NCBI RefSeq assembly: GCF_030012525.1
Contig: NZ_CP124855.1
Span: forward strand, 2,976,001-3,040,000
Length of the DNA: 64,000 bases
Source: Chryseobacterium gotjawalense
GTDB taxonomy: Bacteria; Bacteroidota; Bacteroidia; Flavobacteriales; Weeksellaceae
Reading direction: 5' to 3'
Positions 7,789 to 14,924 of this stretch are shown here, piece by piece. Numbering within the stretch: position 1 is the stretch's first letter; each line of letters opens with the position of its first letter. The position numbers were made by a program, and so were the translations under genes. A model generated the notes under the pieces. That model saw nothing but the letters and a program-made list of their open reading frames with translations, was not told where the DNA came from and searched no databases.

Positions 7789-9006
7789 TTGAAAAAACTG
7801 ATCCGCATTACGACCATTCCTCTCTCCCTGGACAAGCTTCTGGGGGAGCAGCTGACGTATATGAATCAGTTTTATGAAGTCACCGCTGTTTCTGCGGATC
7901 AAAAAGAGCTCGAAAGGGTTGCCGCTAAATATGGCGTCCGACACCACCATGTGGAAATGACGCGTACCATTTCCCCTCTGAGAGATATGGTAGCCGTTTG
8001 GCAGCTTTACCGTTTTCTGCGGCAGCAAAAGCCCCATATCGTACACAGTCATACCCCAAAAGCCGGGATTGTCGGCATGATGGCTGCCTGGCTGGCCGGT
8101 GTTCCCCATCGCCTGCATACCGTAGCCGGTTTACCTCTTCTGGAAAGGGGAGGATCGAAAAGAACCTTACTGAACCACATCGAAAAACTCACGTGCCGGC
8201 TGGCGACCCAAGTTTATCCCAATTCTTTTGAACTTCAGAAAATAATCATGCGGGCCAAATTCTGTGCGCCCCATAAAATGAAAGTCATCGGTCAAGGAAG
8301 CAGCAACGGCATCGATACCGACCATTTCAGCCCGGCCCAAATTACCGCCGAAGAGCAGCAAAACCTGCGAACCGAACTGGGGCTTTCTCCGGACGATTTT
8401 GTTTTCATCTTCGTAGGCAGGCTGGTTTGCGATAAAGGGATTAATGAATTGGTTGCGGCTTTTAAAAAGGTCGCTTCCGCCCGTTTCGACTTTGCTCAAC
8501 GACCGCTGTTCTGTGACGGGAGTGTGATGCCGGTTGGCGGAAATATAAAGCTCTTGCTGGTCGGCCCTTTAGAGCAGGAGCTCGATCCTTTGCGTACAGA
8601 AACTTTAAGTGAAATAGAATCGAATCCCGATATTATTTCTGTCGGTTATCAGGAAGAGGTGCGGCCTTATTTTGCAGTGAGCAATGCTTTGGTTTTCCCC
8701 AGCTACCGCGAAGGGTTTCCCAATGTCGTTCTTCAGAGTTTAGCCATGGAACTGCCCGCAATCGTGACCGACATCAACGGCTGCAATGAAGTCATCCGCA
8801 ATGGATATAATGGACTGGTGGTTCCGCCAAAAGATGAGACTGCTCTTCAAACTGCGATGGAACATCTTTCCAGTGATCCGACTCTTTATGATGGTCTGAA
8901 AAGCAATGCCCAAAAGAGTGTCCTGCCTTATGAACAAATCGTAGTCTGGGAAGCCCTTTTGGAGGAGTATAGAATGGTTTCGGAGATGAGTGAGCGCAGA
9001 AAATGA
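7789..9006 (+). CDS. Glycosyltransferase family 4 (paralogue of 4718-5899)
   Basis: This 405-residue GT-B enzyme is very similar to the protein at 4718 (VHSHTPKAGIVGMMAAWLAG, FVFIFVGRLVCDKGINEL, SYREGFPNVVLQSLAMELP). I choose TTG 7789 (KKLIRITTIPLSL) because the two paralogues then start identically. An upstream TTG at 7711 would add 26 residues of no family character. The same loop that holds repeat-derived sequence in the paralogue contains a different insertion here: ARFDFAQRPLFCDGSVMP, about residues 227-244. Its DNA (TTCGACTTTGCTCAACGACC) resembles another dispersed repeat (TTCGACTTCGCTCAGCCACC at 29205). It is the last gene of the polysaccharide cluster. Confidence 0.87.
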   Translation: MKKLIRITTIPLSLDKLLGEQLTYMNQFYEVTAVSADQKELERVAAKYGVRHHHVEMTRTISPLRDMVAVWQLYRFLRQQKPHIVHSHTPKAGIVGMMAAWLAGVPHRLHTVAGLPLLERGGSKRTLLNHIEKLTCRLATQVYPNSFELQKIIMRAKFCAPHKMKVIGQGSSNGIDTDHFSPAQITAEEQQNLRTELGLSPDDFVFIFVGRLVCDKGINELVAAFKKVASARFDFAQRPLFCDGSVMPVGGNIKLLLVGPLEQELDPLRTETLSEIESNPDIISVGYQEEVRPYFAVSNALVFPSYREGFPNVVLQSLAMELPAIVTDINGCNEVIRNGYNGLVVPPKDETALQTAMEHLSSDPTLYDGLKSNAQKSVLPYEQIVVWEALLEEYRMVSEMSERRK

Positions 9007-9044
9007 GCGGGCAAGTAAAGAAAAGACAAAACAGAAGAAAATAT

Positions 9045-9140
9045 CCCTTTTCATCTTGAGATCCCTCGATTCCTCGGGATGACAGCGTGCGAGATGACAG
9101 CTGCTGTCATTGACTTCGTCGGGATGAGAGGGGAATCAGA
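9045..9140. repeat. Decayed palindromic repeat region
   Basis: Short inverted and repeated pieces (CCTCGATTCCTCGGGATGACAG, GAGATGACAGCTGCTGTCAT) follow the glycosyltransferase. The GATGACAGC motif recurs and ATGACAGCTGCTGTCAT is palindromic. It looks like worn REP-type DNA, which may also end the upstream transcript. No gene is seen between 9007 and 9193. Confidence 0.4.
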
Positions 9141-9193
9141 AATGGAGTTCTGAATCCAAAATCCAATTTTTTACCTTTCTCTCATTTAAAATC

Positions 9194-9762
9194 TCAGTTC
9201 AGGAATTCCTGTTCTTTTTTTACTTTGATAGGGGCCGCCTTCAGGAAATGTTGACCGTACAGGAACAGTAAATCGGCGTATCCTTTTCTGTCTTTATATT
9301 TTGTTTCAACTGTATAGGTGTTTTTTCTGATACAGTGCGCCTGGTCAAGGGCGATTTTTTTACGCCGGAAATCTCCGGTTTCGAAATTGATCTGTAAGAT
9401 GATGATGTATAGATCGGTTTTCGTTCCCCTGACCGTGAATTTTATTTCAGTATGATCTCTTACTGCATTTTCTAAGCCAGGGTTTTTAGTGTTGTCTGTA
9501 TGAAAGTCAGCTGCTGTTTGTTTTGGTGTTTTTAAAGTCTGGAATTCTTTTTCAGGGCGGTTATAAGATGGTTCATTGACTTTATTGCACTGGTGATATT
9601 GAAGGCCTCTATACTTGGCAGGGTTTCTTTTGGAAGTTCTTGTAATTTCGTAAAAGTTTCTTTTTTTTTGTCCATTCGGACGAATTGTTTGCCGTTGGCC
9701 ATGTAGTATACGAGTCCGTTTATTGTTCCGCTAAAGTTAGTGAAGTTTGTGATTTTTGCCAT
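9194..9762 (-). pseudogene. DUF6266-like gene split by a frameshift
   Basis: The 5' part (ATG 9762 to TAA 9532) encodes 76 residues beginning MAKITNFTNFSGTINGLVYY, with a GK.FVRM segment like the DUF6266-type N-terminus. Past the stop, the -1 frame stays open without any start codon to TGA 9194-9196. It reads (E)FQTLKTPKQTAADFHTDN... ending KVKKEQEFLN, which includes INFETGDF, close to INFETGTF in the protein at 11505-12263. Adding one A in the A5 run (T5 at 9548-9552 on the plus strand) joins both into ~190 residues. It is either a recent frameshift or weak -1 slippage. Confidence 0.72.
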
Positions 9763-9817
9763 TTTTTTTGTTTTTAAGGGTTAGAGTGTTTCTTTTAATG
9801 TAAATTGTTGGTTGTTA

Positions 9818-10070
9818 GTTCTTTTGCCTTGATGCAAAAGAACCAAAAAATCAAGACCTGGATCTTTTTGCTAAAAAATGAAGATTTCTTCTTAGAAAAT
9901 CCCCAAAATTTATCTCGTCCCTAAGACGAGACTCGGGCGGAAACAAGATTTGTTATCGATTTAAAGTTATTGCCGCCCTCGAACAGTGGGTATTTTAGGC
10001 GGGTATGCTCGGTTAAAAGCTGAATGGGAAGAAATCTTCATTTTTCTTAACGCAAAAATCTCCTAAGTCG
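9818..10070 (+). repeat. Structured repeat S, copy 1
   Basis: This ~250-bp element begins with hairpin GTTCTTTTGC-CTTGAT-GCAAAAGAAC. Its loop CTTGAT can instead pair with ATCAAG at 9850-9855. A long nested inverted repeat follows, AATGAAGATTTCTTC...GAAGAAATCTTCATT, enclosing GGGCGG...CCGCCC. It ends in TTAACGCAAAAATCTCCTAAGTC. Other copies lie at 10279, 12720/14071 and 17400. The orientation given is arbitrary and no reading frame runs through it. It could be a structured RNA or a non-autonomous mobile element. Confidence 0.85.
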
Positions 10071-10278
10071 ACCCTCCAAGAAAAGCAGTTTTCATTAAAA
10101 AGGCGGTGTCATTGTGGGCGATGGGAATAATCTGATTATGAGGATTCCCGTAGCAAAAGCATCTTTTTTTTACATCTCCTAAGTCATTTTAATTTGGTTT
10201 TTACATTCAGGTTTTGTTGAAAAATCGAAGTCGTTCCTTTTGGGGTTGGAGAAATGAATTTGATTTTTCTTTATTCTT

Positions 10279-10510
10279 TTACTTTTTGTCTTGACACAAA
10301 AAGTAACAAAAAAGTCAAGACTGGATCTTTTTGCTAAAAAATGAAGATTTCTTCTTAGAAAATCCCCAAACTTGCACGGGAACCAAGTATCGTTTCGAAA
10401 CGAGATTATGGCCGTGCTTCGGACAAAGGGGATTTTTAGGTGTTGTGCTCGTTTAAAGATTTCGATGGGAAGAAATCTTCATTTTTCTTAACGCAAAAAT
10501 CTCCTAAGTC
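10279..10510 (+). repeat. Structured repeat S, copy 2
   Basis: Hairpin 1 is TTACTTTTTGT-CTTGAC-ACAAAAAGTAA (10279-10306). The alternative hairpin pairs GTCTTGAC (10288-10295) with GTCAAGAC (10314-10321). The nested stem contains AAAATCCCC/GGGGATTTT and GCACGG/CCGTGC inside the conserved GAAGATTTCTTC/GAAGAAATCTTC arms. Compared with copy 1 the arms differ by paired changes. The copy abuts a truncated DUF6266-type gene start (10504-10596). Confidence 0.88.
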
Positions 10511-10596
10511 GGGGGTTTAGTGCCAACTGGCGATACGGTGTAATCGTGATGTAGCGATGTCTTTTCGATCATTGTAATTTGGGTAATTGTTGCCAT
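10504..10596 (-). pseudogene. Truncated stub of a DUF6266-type gene
   Basis: Only 30 codons remain (MATITQITMIEKTS...). The leader (CTAACCCTAAAAAACAAA before the ATG) closely matches that of the broken gene starting at 9762 (CTAACCCTTAAAAACAAA), and the start MA.IT... is also shared. The body is missing where structured repeat S copy 2 begins, so the gene was probably cut by the arrival of that repeat or by recombination at it. Confidence 0.5.
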
Positions 10597-10662
10597 TTTC
10601 TTTGTTTTTTAGGGTTAGACTGTTTGTTTTTTTTGCGGGTGTTTTTTGGGTGTTTTAATAAA

Positions 10663-10686
10663 AGCCTCCCCGGAGGGAGGCTGGTT
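10663..10686 (-). terminator. Rho-independent terminator of the 12263-10698 operon
   Basis: AGCCTCCC-CGGA-GGGAGGCT (10663-10682) is a perfect 8-bp stem with a 4-nt loop. On the minus strand it is followed by TTTATT. It lies 16 bp after the last gene's stop. Confidence 0.88.
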
Positions 10687-10697
10687 CCGTTTTGGTT

Positions 10698-10886
10698 TTA
10701 TTTGAATTTCTTTCTGAAACGGATCAGAAGAAATTTGACCGCGAGGGTGAAGAGGTAACTTGAGATTCCTCCGAGGCCTGCCAAAACGACGGTTTTGAGG
10801 ACTTCCCCGCTTTCAATCTGCATCAGGACAATGAGTGCCACGCCACTGAACGCACTGATGCGCTGTGAACTGTCAAAGTGGATCAT
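10698..10886 (-). CDS. Small two-helix membrane protein (holin-like)
   Basis: The 62-residue protein has two hydrophobic helices (about residues 12-24 and 32-54) and a strongly basic tail (LIRFRKKFK), a layout seen in small phage holins and membrane anchors. It starts at ATG 10886 inside the 3' end of the preceding gene (ATGA overlap), so it is translationally coupled and last in a four-gene operon. No sequence family was recognised. The holin idea rests on size, topology and the DUF5675 neighbour only. Confidence 0.6.
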   Translation of the reverse strand: MIHFDSSQRISAFSGVALIVLMQIESGEVLKTVVLAGLGGISSYLFTLAVKFLLIRFRKKFK

Positions 10887-11101
10887 GGCTGCCCTTCATC
10901 GGTGATGGCCGTCTGGCTGATGGCACTGGCGATGGCGCCTGCGATGGCCAGATAGCCGGCTGCCGTGATGAGCACCGCGGGCAGAGCTACCGGTGCCGTG
11001 AGTACCGCTCCGCTTATGGCGGTGAGCAGGAGGCCCGCATTTCTGATTTTGCGGAAGAACCGTGGCGTGGGTTCCTGCATTCTCTGAATGATGTTTTTCA
11101 T
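10883..11101 (-). CDS. Small membrane protein, third gene of the coupled operon
   Basis: A charged N-terminus (MKNIIQRMQEPTPRFFRKIR) is followed by two Ala/Leu-rich hydrophobic stretches (about residues 25-45 and 46-62) and an acidic end, giving 72 residues. ATG 11101 overlaps the stop of the DUF5675 gene by 4 bp (ATGA), and its own stop overlaps the next start by 4 bp. The tight coupling suggests that the two membrane proteins are needed in fixed proportion to DUF5675. Not recognised by family. Confidence 0.62.
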   Translation of the reverse strand: MKNIIQRMQEPTPRFFRKIRNAGLLLTAISGAVLTAPVALPAVLITAAGYLAIAGAIASAISQTAITDEGQP

Positions 11102-11502
11102 TTTTCAGCGTTTTTTATGGTTAGCGTTATTTCGTGACCATTATCCATTAGCGGATAAAGGCGGTCTTTCATTCTTTGCAAAGCAGCCCTGGAGGCGCTG
11201 CCTTTTCCTTCACCGGTATGCTCTGTGACCGGCGCGATGCATCCCCTGAGTTCTCTGCCGGCATCATTGGCGGCATGGAAGAGGATGTATTTCCTGTCAG
11301 GAACATCCATGACTTCAAAATGGGATTTGAATTTTGGGCTACAGCGTTTGCGCAGTCTGTAGTTTCCCGGAGGAATGCATGAAACCCGCGGTTGGTTGTT
11401 CTTCCAGGGGAGTTCCACCGTTTTGCAGAGTTCCATCCCGTTGAAGAGCAGTACCCCGTTGGTTCCTTGGGGATAGCATGTTCTGATCACCTGAAGCTCC
11501 AT
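11098..11502 (-). CDS. DUF5675 family protein
   Basis: This 134-residue protein begins MELQVIRTCYPQGTNG, then PGNYRLRKR, then YILFHAANDAGRELRGCIAP, the His...Gly-Cys-Ile signature of DUF5675. The family is found in phages and phage-like islands; its enzymatic role is not established. The conserved His and Cys recall cell-wall transpeptidase or peptidase active sites, but that is inference. It starts 2 bp after the stop of the DUF6266-like gene and overlaps the next gene by 4 bp. Confidence 0.78.
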   Translation of the reverse strand: MELQVIRTCYPQGTNGVLLFNGMELCKTVELPWKNNQPRVSCIPPGNYRLRKRCSPKFKSHFEVMDVPDRKYILFHAANDAGRELRGCIAPVTEHTGEGKGSASRAALQRMKDRLYPLMDNGHEITLTIKNAEK

Positions 11503-11504
11503 GG

Positions 11505-12263
11505 TTATGGGGTACCTGAGACGTTGACAATCTGCAGTGCATTATAGACCCCGTTTTTCAACTCGTAAAAAGTACCGTTGACTTCCTGATAGAAATTGAT
11601 CCCGAACACCAGGAAGAGCGGGTTGACCGAGTTTTCCGGCAGGTTGTTGTTCAGCTGCACCGCTGTGGTGAGTACCGTATCAATCGGTAGCACGGGTGTT
11701 GCATTCTTTTCGGAAACAAATGTTCCGGTTTCGAAATTAATGTCCATGGCCGCAGCAGCCAGTTTGTAATGGGTGCTGCCTGCGGGTGCTCCGAGGCTTT
11801 CCGTCGGGATGAACGGTTCAATTTCAACCACCGCATCGCCAGTAACCCGGTCTAAAGTTGCGGTAAAGGGTGCTGAGATTGAATGTTCCAATTTTCCGTG
11901 AATATTGAATTCGAATCCCAGCAGCAATTCAGCCTCTCCGTCGATGACATTCCGCTGCCCGCGTGGGTTGACTGCATCCAGCTGGATGACTTTGACCATC
12001 TCTTTGGTGAGTCTGCTGACCATTCTGCGGTCTGCCGAAGTTCTGAGCAGACTCTGAATGGAGGAACGCAGCACTTTACCTGCTTTACCTGCTCTTCCGA
12101 ATTCTGCCATATTTTCCCGGGTTCTCTGGAATCTGGGATCGTTCTGCATCCGTTCTGCGGTGATTCCGCCTTTTTCTCTGGCCATGTAGCCGTCTTTGGT
12201 ACGGTAGAAGGTGATGTCCCCCATGGTACCTTTCAATTTAATAAGACCTTTTTGTCTTGCCAT
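11505..12263 (-). CDS. DUF6266-like protein, first gene of the coupled operon
   Basis: This 252-residue protein has a basic N-terminal section (MARQKGLIKLKGTMGDITFYRTKDGYMAREKGG is the first 33 positions; key features are G-T-M-G-D and the R/K-rich end). A helical segment (R.NMAEFGRAGKAGKVLR) and a beta-rich C-terminal half follow. It shares the INFETG(T/D)F motif with the broken gene at 9194-9762. There is no signal peptide. Being first in an operon with DUF5675 and two tiny membrane proteins, it may be a structural or cargo protein of a phage-derived unit. That is a guess from context. Confidence 0.65.
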   Translation of the reverse strand: MARQKGLIKLKGTMGDITFYRTKDGYMAREKGGITAERMQNDPRFQRTRENMAEFGRAGKAGKVLRSSIQSLLRTSADRRMVSRLTKEMVKVIQLDAVNPRGQRNVIDGEAELLLGFEFNIHGKLEHSISAPFTATLDRVTGDAVVEIEPFIPTESLGAPAGSTHYKLAAAAMDINFETGTFVSEKNATPVLPIDTVLTTAVQLNNNLPENSVNPLFLVFGINFYQEVNGTFYELKNGVYNALQIVNVSGTP

Positions 12264-12374
12264 TTTGTTTGTTTTTAAAAATTAAAGATTCAGATGTTGA
12301 GGTACATCCGGTAAAACCTGTTGTGATCACGGGGCAAAATTTGGTATAAAATTCATACGAAGCAAGTGTTCATA

Positions 12375-12411
12375 CCGGTTGCGCCGTTTTTAGCCGGTAA
12401 CGCCGTTTATT
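12375..12411. repeat. Direct repeat upstream of the DUF6266-like operon
   Basis: CCGGTTGCGCCGTTTTTA (from 12375) and CCGGTAACGCCGTTTATT (from 12394) are direct repeats at 19-bp spacing. A third CCGG follows at 12413. They lie ~110 bp upstream of the start at 12263 and may be regulator sites. Confidence 0.6.
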
Positions 12412-12482
12412 TCCGGAATGGGGTGGATTATGCCGAATTTGCCGAAAAGTGCTGTTTGTTCCGGTTTCTACGCAGGAGTTTT

Positions 12483-12559
12483 CATGAACTCCTCATGAAC
12501 TATCCATGAAGTATCCATGAAGCATCCATGAAGCATCCATGAAGCATCTTTGGAGCATC
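12483..12559. repeat. Seven 11-bp tandem repeats (iteron-like)
   Basis: Seven consecutive 11-bp units (CATGAACTCCT, CATGAACTATC, CATGAAGTATC, three of CATGAAGCATC, TTTGGAGCATC) run without gaps. Since 11 is not a multiple of three, they are not a coding repeat. The spacing puts each unit on nearly the same helix face. They lie ~220-300 bp upstream of the minus-strand operon starting at 12263. Confidence 0.9.
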
Positions 12560-12719
12560 TCATAAAAATGGGTGGAGAGGGTGTGGAATGGTGGGGTTGT
12601 GGGCTTGTGAACGTGTGAACTAGTGGTTGCGCCACTGAGCGCTTTTCATTGATGTTTCTTATTGGCAAATAGGGTCAGTTGCTTGCCACTTGAACAGTGG
12701 TGATTTCTTTTTTCTTTAC

Positions 12720-12742
12720 GTTCTTTTGTCTTGAAACAAAAG
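12720..12742 (+). repeat. Structured repeat S, copy 3, left piece (split by IS110)
   Basis: GTTCTTTTGT-CTTGAA-ACAAAAG is hairpin 1 of the element, cut at its right arm. The missing AAC is found at 14071, directly after the IS110 element. A small hairpin CCACT-TGAAC-AGTGG lies just upstream (12687-12701) and recurs before copy 4. Confidence 0.88.
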
Positions 12743-12807
12743 GTACTGTGTTAATTTCCAAATATTTTTCGATATTTGTTTAAACTATTTTAAGGAGAGC
12801 TTTATGT

Positions 12808-13839
12808 TCATCCTGTGTAGGCAGGCGCAATCCTGTCTTCTTTTTTTTGCTCATAAGATGAATCAAACTCTTCATCGCTTTTCCATAGGACATACATTAA
12901 GATTAATAACTTTCTAGCCACAGCTGTTACTGCTATCTTTTTTGCTGGCTTTCTGTCCTTCAAATTATTGTAAAAATCTTTCATTACTGGATTAAATCTA
13001 CTGGCACACAAGGCGGGCATATATAATGCATAACGGATAAAACTATTTCCTTTTTTGGAGATTCTTGTTTTGCCTATTCGGTTACCAGATTGGTTTTGCT
13101 GAATATCTAATCCTGCATAACTCGCCAATTGCCTTGTGTTCGTTATTAGAGCGAAGGCATTGGTTTCCGCTACGATGCATACTACCGTTATAAAACTTAC
13201 TCCCGGTATAGTGCAAATCTTTTGAATCTTCTCATAAAACTCAGAATCGGACATGATCAACATTCTTAATTCTGCCTCTACTTCCAAGCCCTGGGCTTCA
13301 AGTAAAGCGAGTTGCTTTTTCATCCTTTTTTCTGTTGAAGAAGGACATCCGTGGCTATGATGGCGTGCGTGTAATTGATTTTTAATTTGGTTGATTTTAT
13401 ACTTTAATTCACGATATTCACGACTGAAAAACTTTAATTCCCGCATGATTTTACTCGGCATGTTCCAATGAGTTAATTTTCTTTCTAATCCTAACTTGCA
13501 TAGAACCTCAGAATCCTTCTGATCCGTCTTGGTCTTTACATTTAAACTCTTAGAGTAATGCTTAACCATGTTAGGGAGTAAGACTGACAAATTGCAATCA
13601 TGCTCGCTTAAATAATACGCCAAGTGCTCATAATAAACTCCTGTTGCCTCCATTACAAAGATTAATTCCGCCAAAACTTTCTGTTGATTTGTCCATTTCA
13701 AAAGTTCTTTAAAACCCTCACGGTTATTGCCAAACCTTTTACTCTTTCCAATTTTGTGATTCTGAAAACCATCTGAAGTTGCGAAACAGCAATCTAAAAA
13801 GTCCATTGACACGTCAATCCCTATACAATGTTTCTCCAT
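12808..13839 (-). CDS. IS110 family transposase (DEDD recombinase)
   Basis: This 343-residue protein has an N-terminal DEDD RuvC-like domain: Asp in GIDVSMDFLD, Glu in VMEATGVYYE, and Asp residues in KTDQKDSEVL. The C-terminal Transposase_20 domain has IPGVSFITVV, RQLASYAGLDIQQNQSG (with the Ser typical of IS110 catalysis) and KKGNSFIRYALY. The length is normal for the family and the frame is intact, so it may be active. Such enzymes use an element-encoded bridge RNA to join donor and target DNA. Confidence 0.92.
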   Translation of the reverse strand: MEKHCIGIDVSMDFLDCCFATSDGFQNHKIGKSKRFGNNREGFKELLKWTNQQKVLAELIFVMEATGVYYEHLAYYLSEHDCNLSVLLPNMVKHYSKSLNVKTKTDQKDSEVLCKLGLERKLTHWNMPSKIMRELKFFSREYRELKYKINQIKNQLHARHHSHGCPSSTEKRMKKQLALLEAQGLEVEAELRMLIMSDSEFYEKIQKICTIPGVSFITVVCIVAETNAFALITNTRQLASYAGLDIQQNQSGNRIGKTRISKKGNSFIRYALYMPALCASRFNPVMKDFYNNLKDRKPAKKIAVTAVARKLLILMYVLWKSDEEFDSSYEQKKEDRIAPAYTG

Positions 13840-14070
13840 AATTTTTTAATTTTAATTGGAAAAAAGCCACAGTTCCTTTTAATCTTTTCTCGCATTTATA
13901 CGGGATGTATTAAACTCCCTAAGTACTGTTCAGATTCGGAGAAACTTAGAGACAGAGAATCTTTCTTTTTACGGTATATTAAACTTAATTACCTGACACA
14001 AAATATTTCTTCTGTCTCTTAGCTTTATTCTCCAAAGTAACTGATATTTATACTATTGCAAACATACGAG
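13840..14070 (-). ncRNA. Candidate bridge-RNA region of the IS110 element
   Basis: IS110-group elements encode a structured bridge RNA in the non-coding end upstream of the transposase. This 231-bp segment fits that position. It contains a strong inverted repeat: 13938-13956 (GGAGAAACTTAGAGACAGA) pairs with 14011-14033 around a 54-nt interior. Which loops bind target and donor was not resolved. The assignment is by position and structure, not by a covariance-model match. Confidence 0.6.
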
Positions 14071-14277
14071 AACCAAAAGTTCAAGACTGGATCTTTTTGC
14101 TAAAAAATGAAGATTTCTTCTTAGAAAATCCCCAAACTTGCACGGGAACAAAATATCGCTTTTAAACGAGATTATGGCCGTGCTTCGGACAAAGGGGATT
14201 TTTAGGCGGTATGTTCGTTTGAAGATTTGGATGGGAAGAAATCTTCATTTTTCTTAACGCAAAAATCTCCTAAGACG
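14071..14277 (+). repeat. Structured repeat S, copy 3, right piece
   Basis: The piece continues AACCAAAAGTTCAAGACTGG, where TTCAAG (14080-14085) is the partner of CTTGAA at 12730-12735. Then come the conserved GAAGATTTCTTC/GAAGAAATCTTC arms, GCACGG/CCGTGC and the TTAACGCAAAAATCTCCTAAG end. Once IS110 is removed, the 10-bp hairpin 1 is restored. Confidence 0.88.
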
Positions 14278-14284
14278 GGGTTTA

Positions 14285-14910
14285 GTGCCAGCTGGGGAAG
14301 TCGGAGACTTCGGAGAGCGGAATAGCACGTATTCAAAACCTTTTGATCGCGGTATAGAACCGATGCCTGAGGCTCCCGAAGGCGGAGGATCCGCAAAGCC
14401 CTATTATAACTTTGCATTTTTTACTGAGCGATTGGTGGCTTCGAGAGCCTCAGCCACCGGCCGCGGAGGTAGGAGGAAGCTAATGGGTGATCTGCGGGAA
14501 TGCTCATTGTGGTGGCTTCGAGAGCCTCAGCCACCGGCCTCTGAGCTACGAGGAAGCGAATGGGTGATCTGCGGGAATGCTCATTGTGGTGGCTTCGAGA
14601 GCCACCGCCACCGCGGGGAGAGCCTCAGCCACCGGCTGCGGAGCTAGGAGGAAGCGAATGGGTGTGATCTGTGGGAATGCTCATTGTGGTGGCTTCGAGA
14701 GCCTCAGCCACCGGGGAGCTCACCGTATTCAAAACTTTTTCATGCGGGTACGCAACTGATGCCTGAGGCTCCCGAAGGCGGAGGATCCGCAAAGTCTTAT
14801 TATAACTTTGCATTTTTTACTGAGCGATTGGTGGCTTCGAGAGCCTCAGCCACCGGGGAGAGCCTCAGCCACCGGGGAGCGCGCGTTTCAGCTATAGGAG
14901 GGGTGCGTAG
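14285..14910. repeat. Cluster of GGTGGCT...AGCCACC hairpin repeats
   Basis: At least five hairpins with 7-bp arms GGTGGCT/AGCCACC occur at 14434-14458, 14511-14535, 14588-14606, 14688-14712 and 14830-14854. Extra half-copies (GAGAGCCTCAGCCACCGG) lie between them. Longer units are duplicated: TGCTCATTGTGGTGGCTTCG precedes three of them, and a ~95-bp block starting GCCTGAGGCTCCCGAAGG is present at ~14363 and ~14760. The cluster is GC-rich against an AT-rich background and encodes no credible protein. Confidence 0.85.
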
Positions 14911-14924
14911 TAGGGAGTTGTGGT

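Larger units (their letters stand above)
12743..14070 (-). mobile_element. IS110 family insertion sequence
   Basis: Comparing the flanks with intact copies of structured repeat S fixes the boundaries. The uninterrupted hairpin would read ACAAAAG|AACC. The plus strand shows AG at both junctions (12741-12742 and 14069-14070), which is CT on the transposase strand. CT is the core dinucleotide known for IS110-family elements such as IS621. The element is ~1,328 bp, holds one transposase gene and has no terminal inverted repeats, all as expected. A 231-bp non-coding segment lies before the transposase start. Confidence 0.85.

Noticed and set aside
12468..12668. 66-residue minus-strand ORF over the 11-bp repeats
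   Set aside because: 11-bp units cannot be a coding repeat, and the product is compositionally odd.
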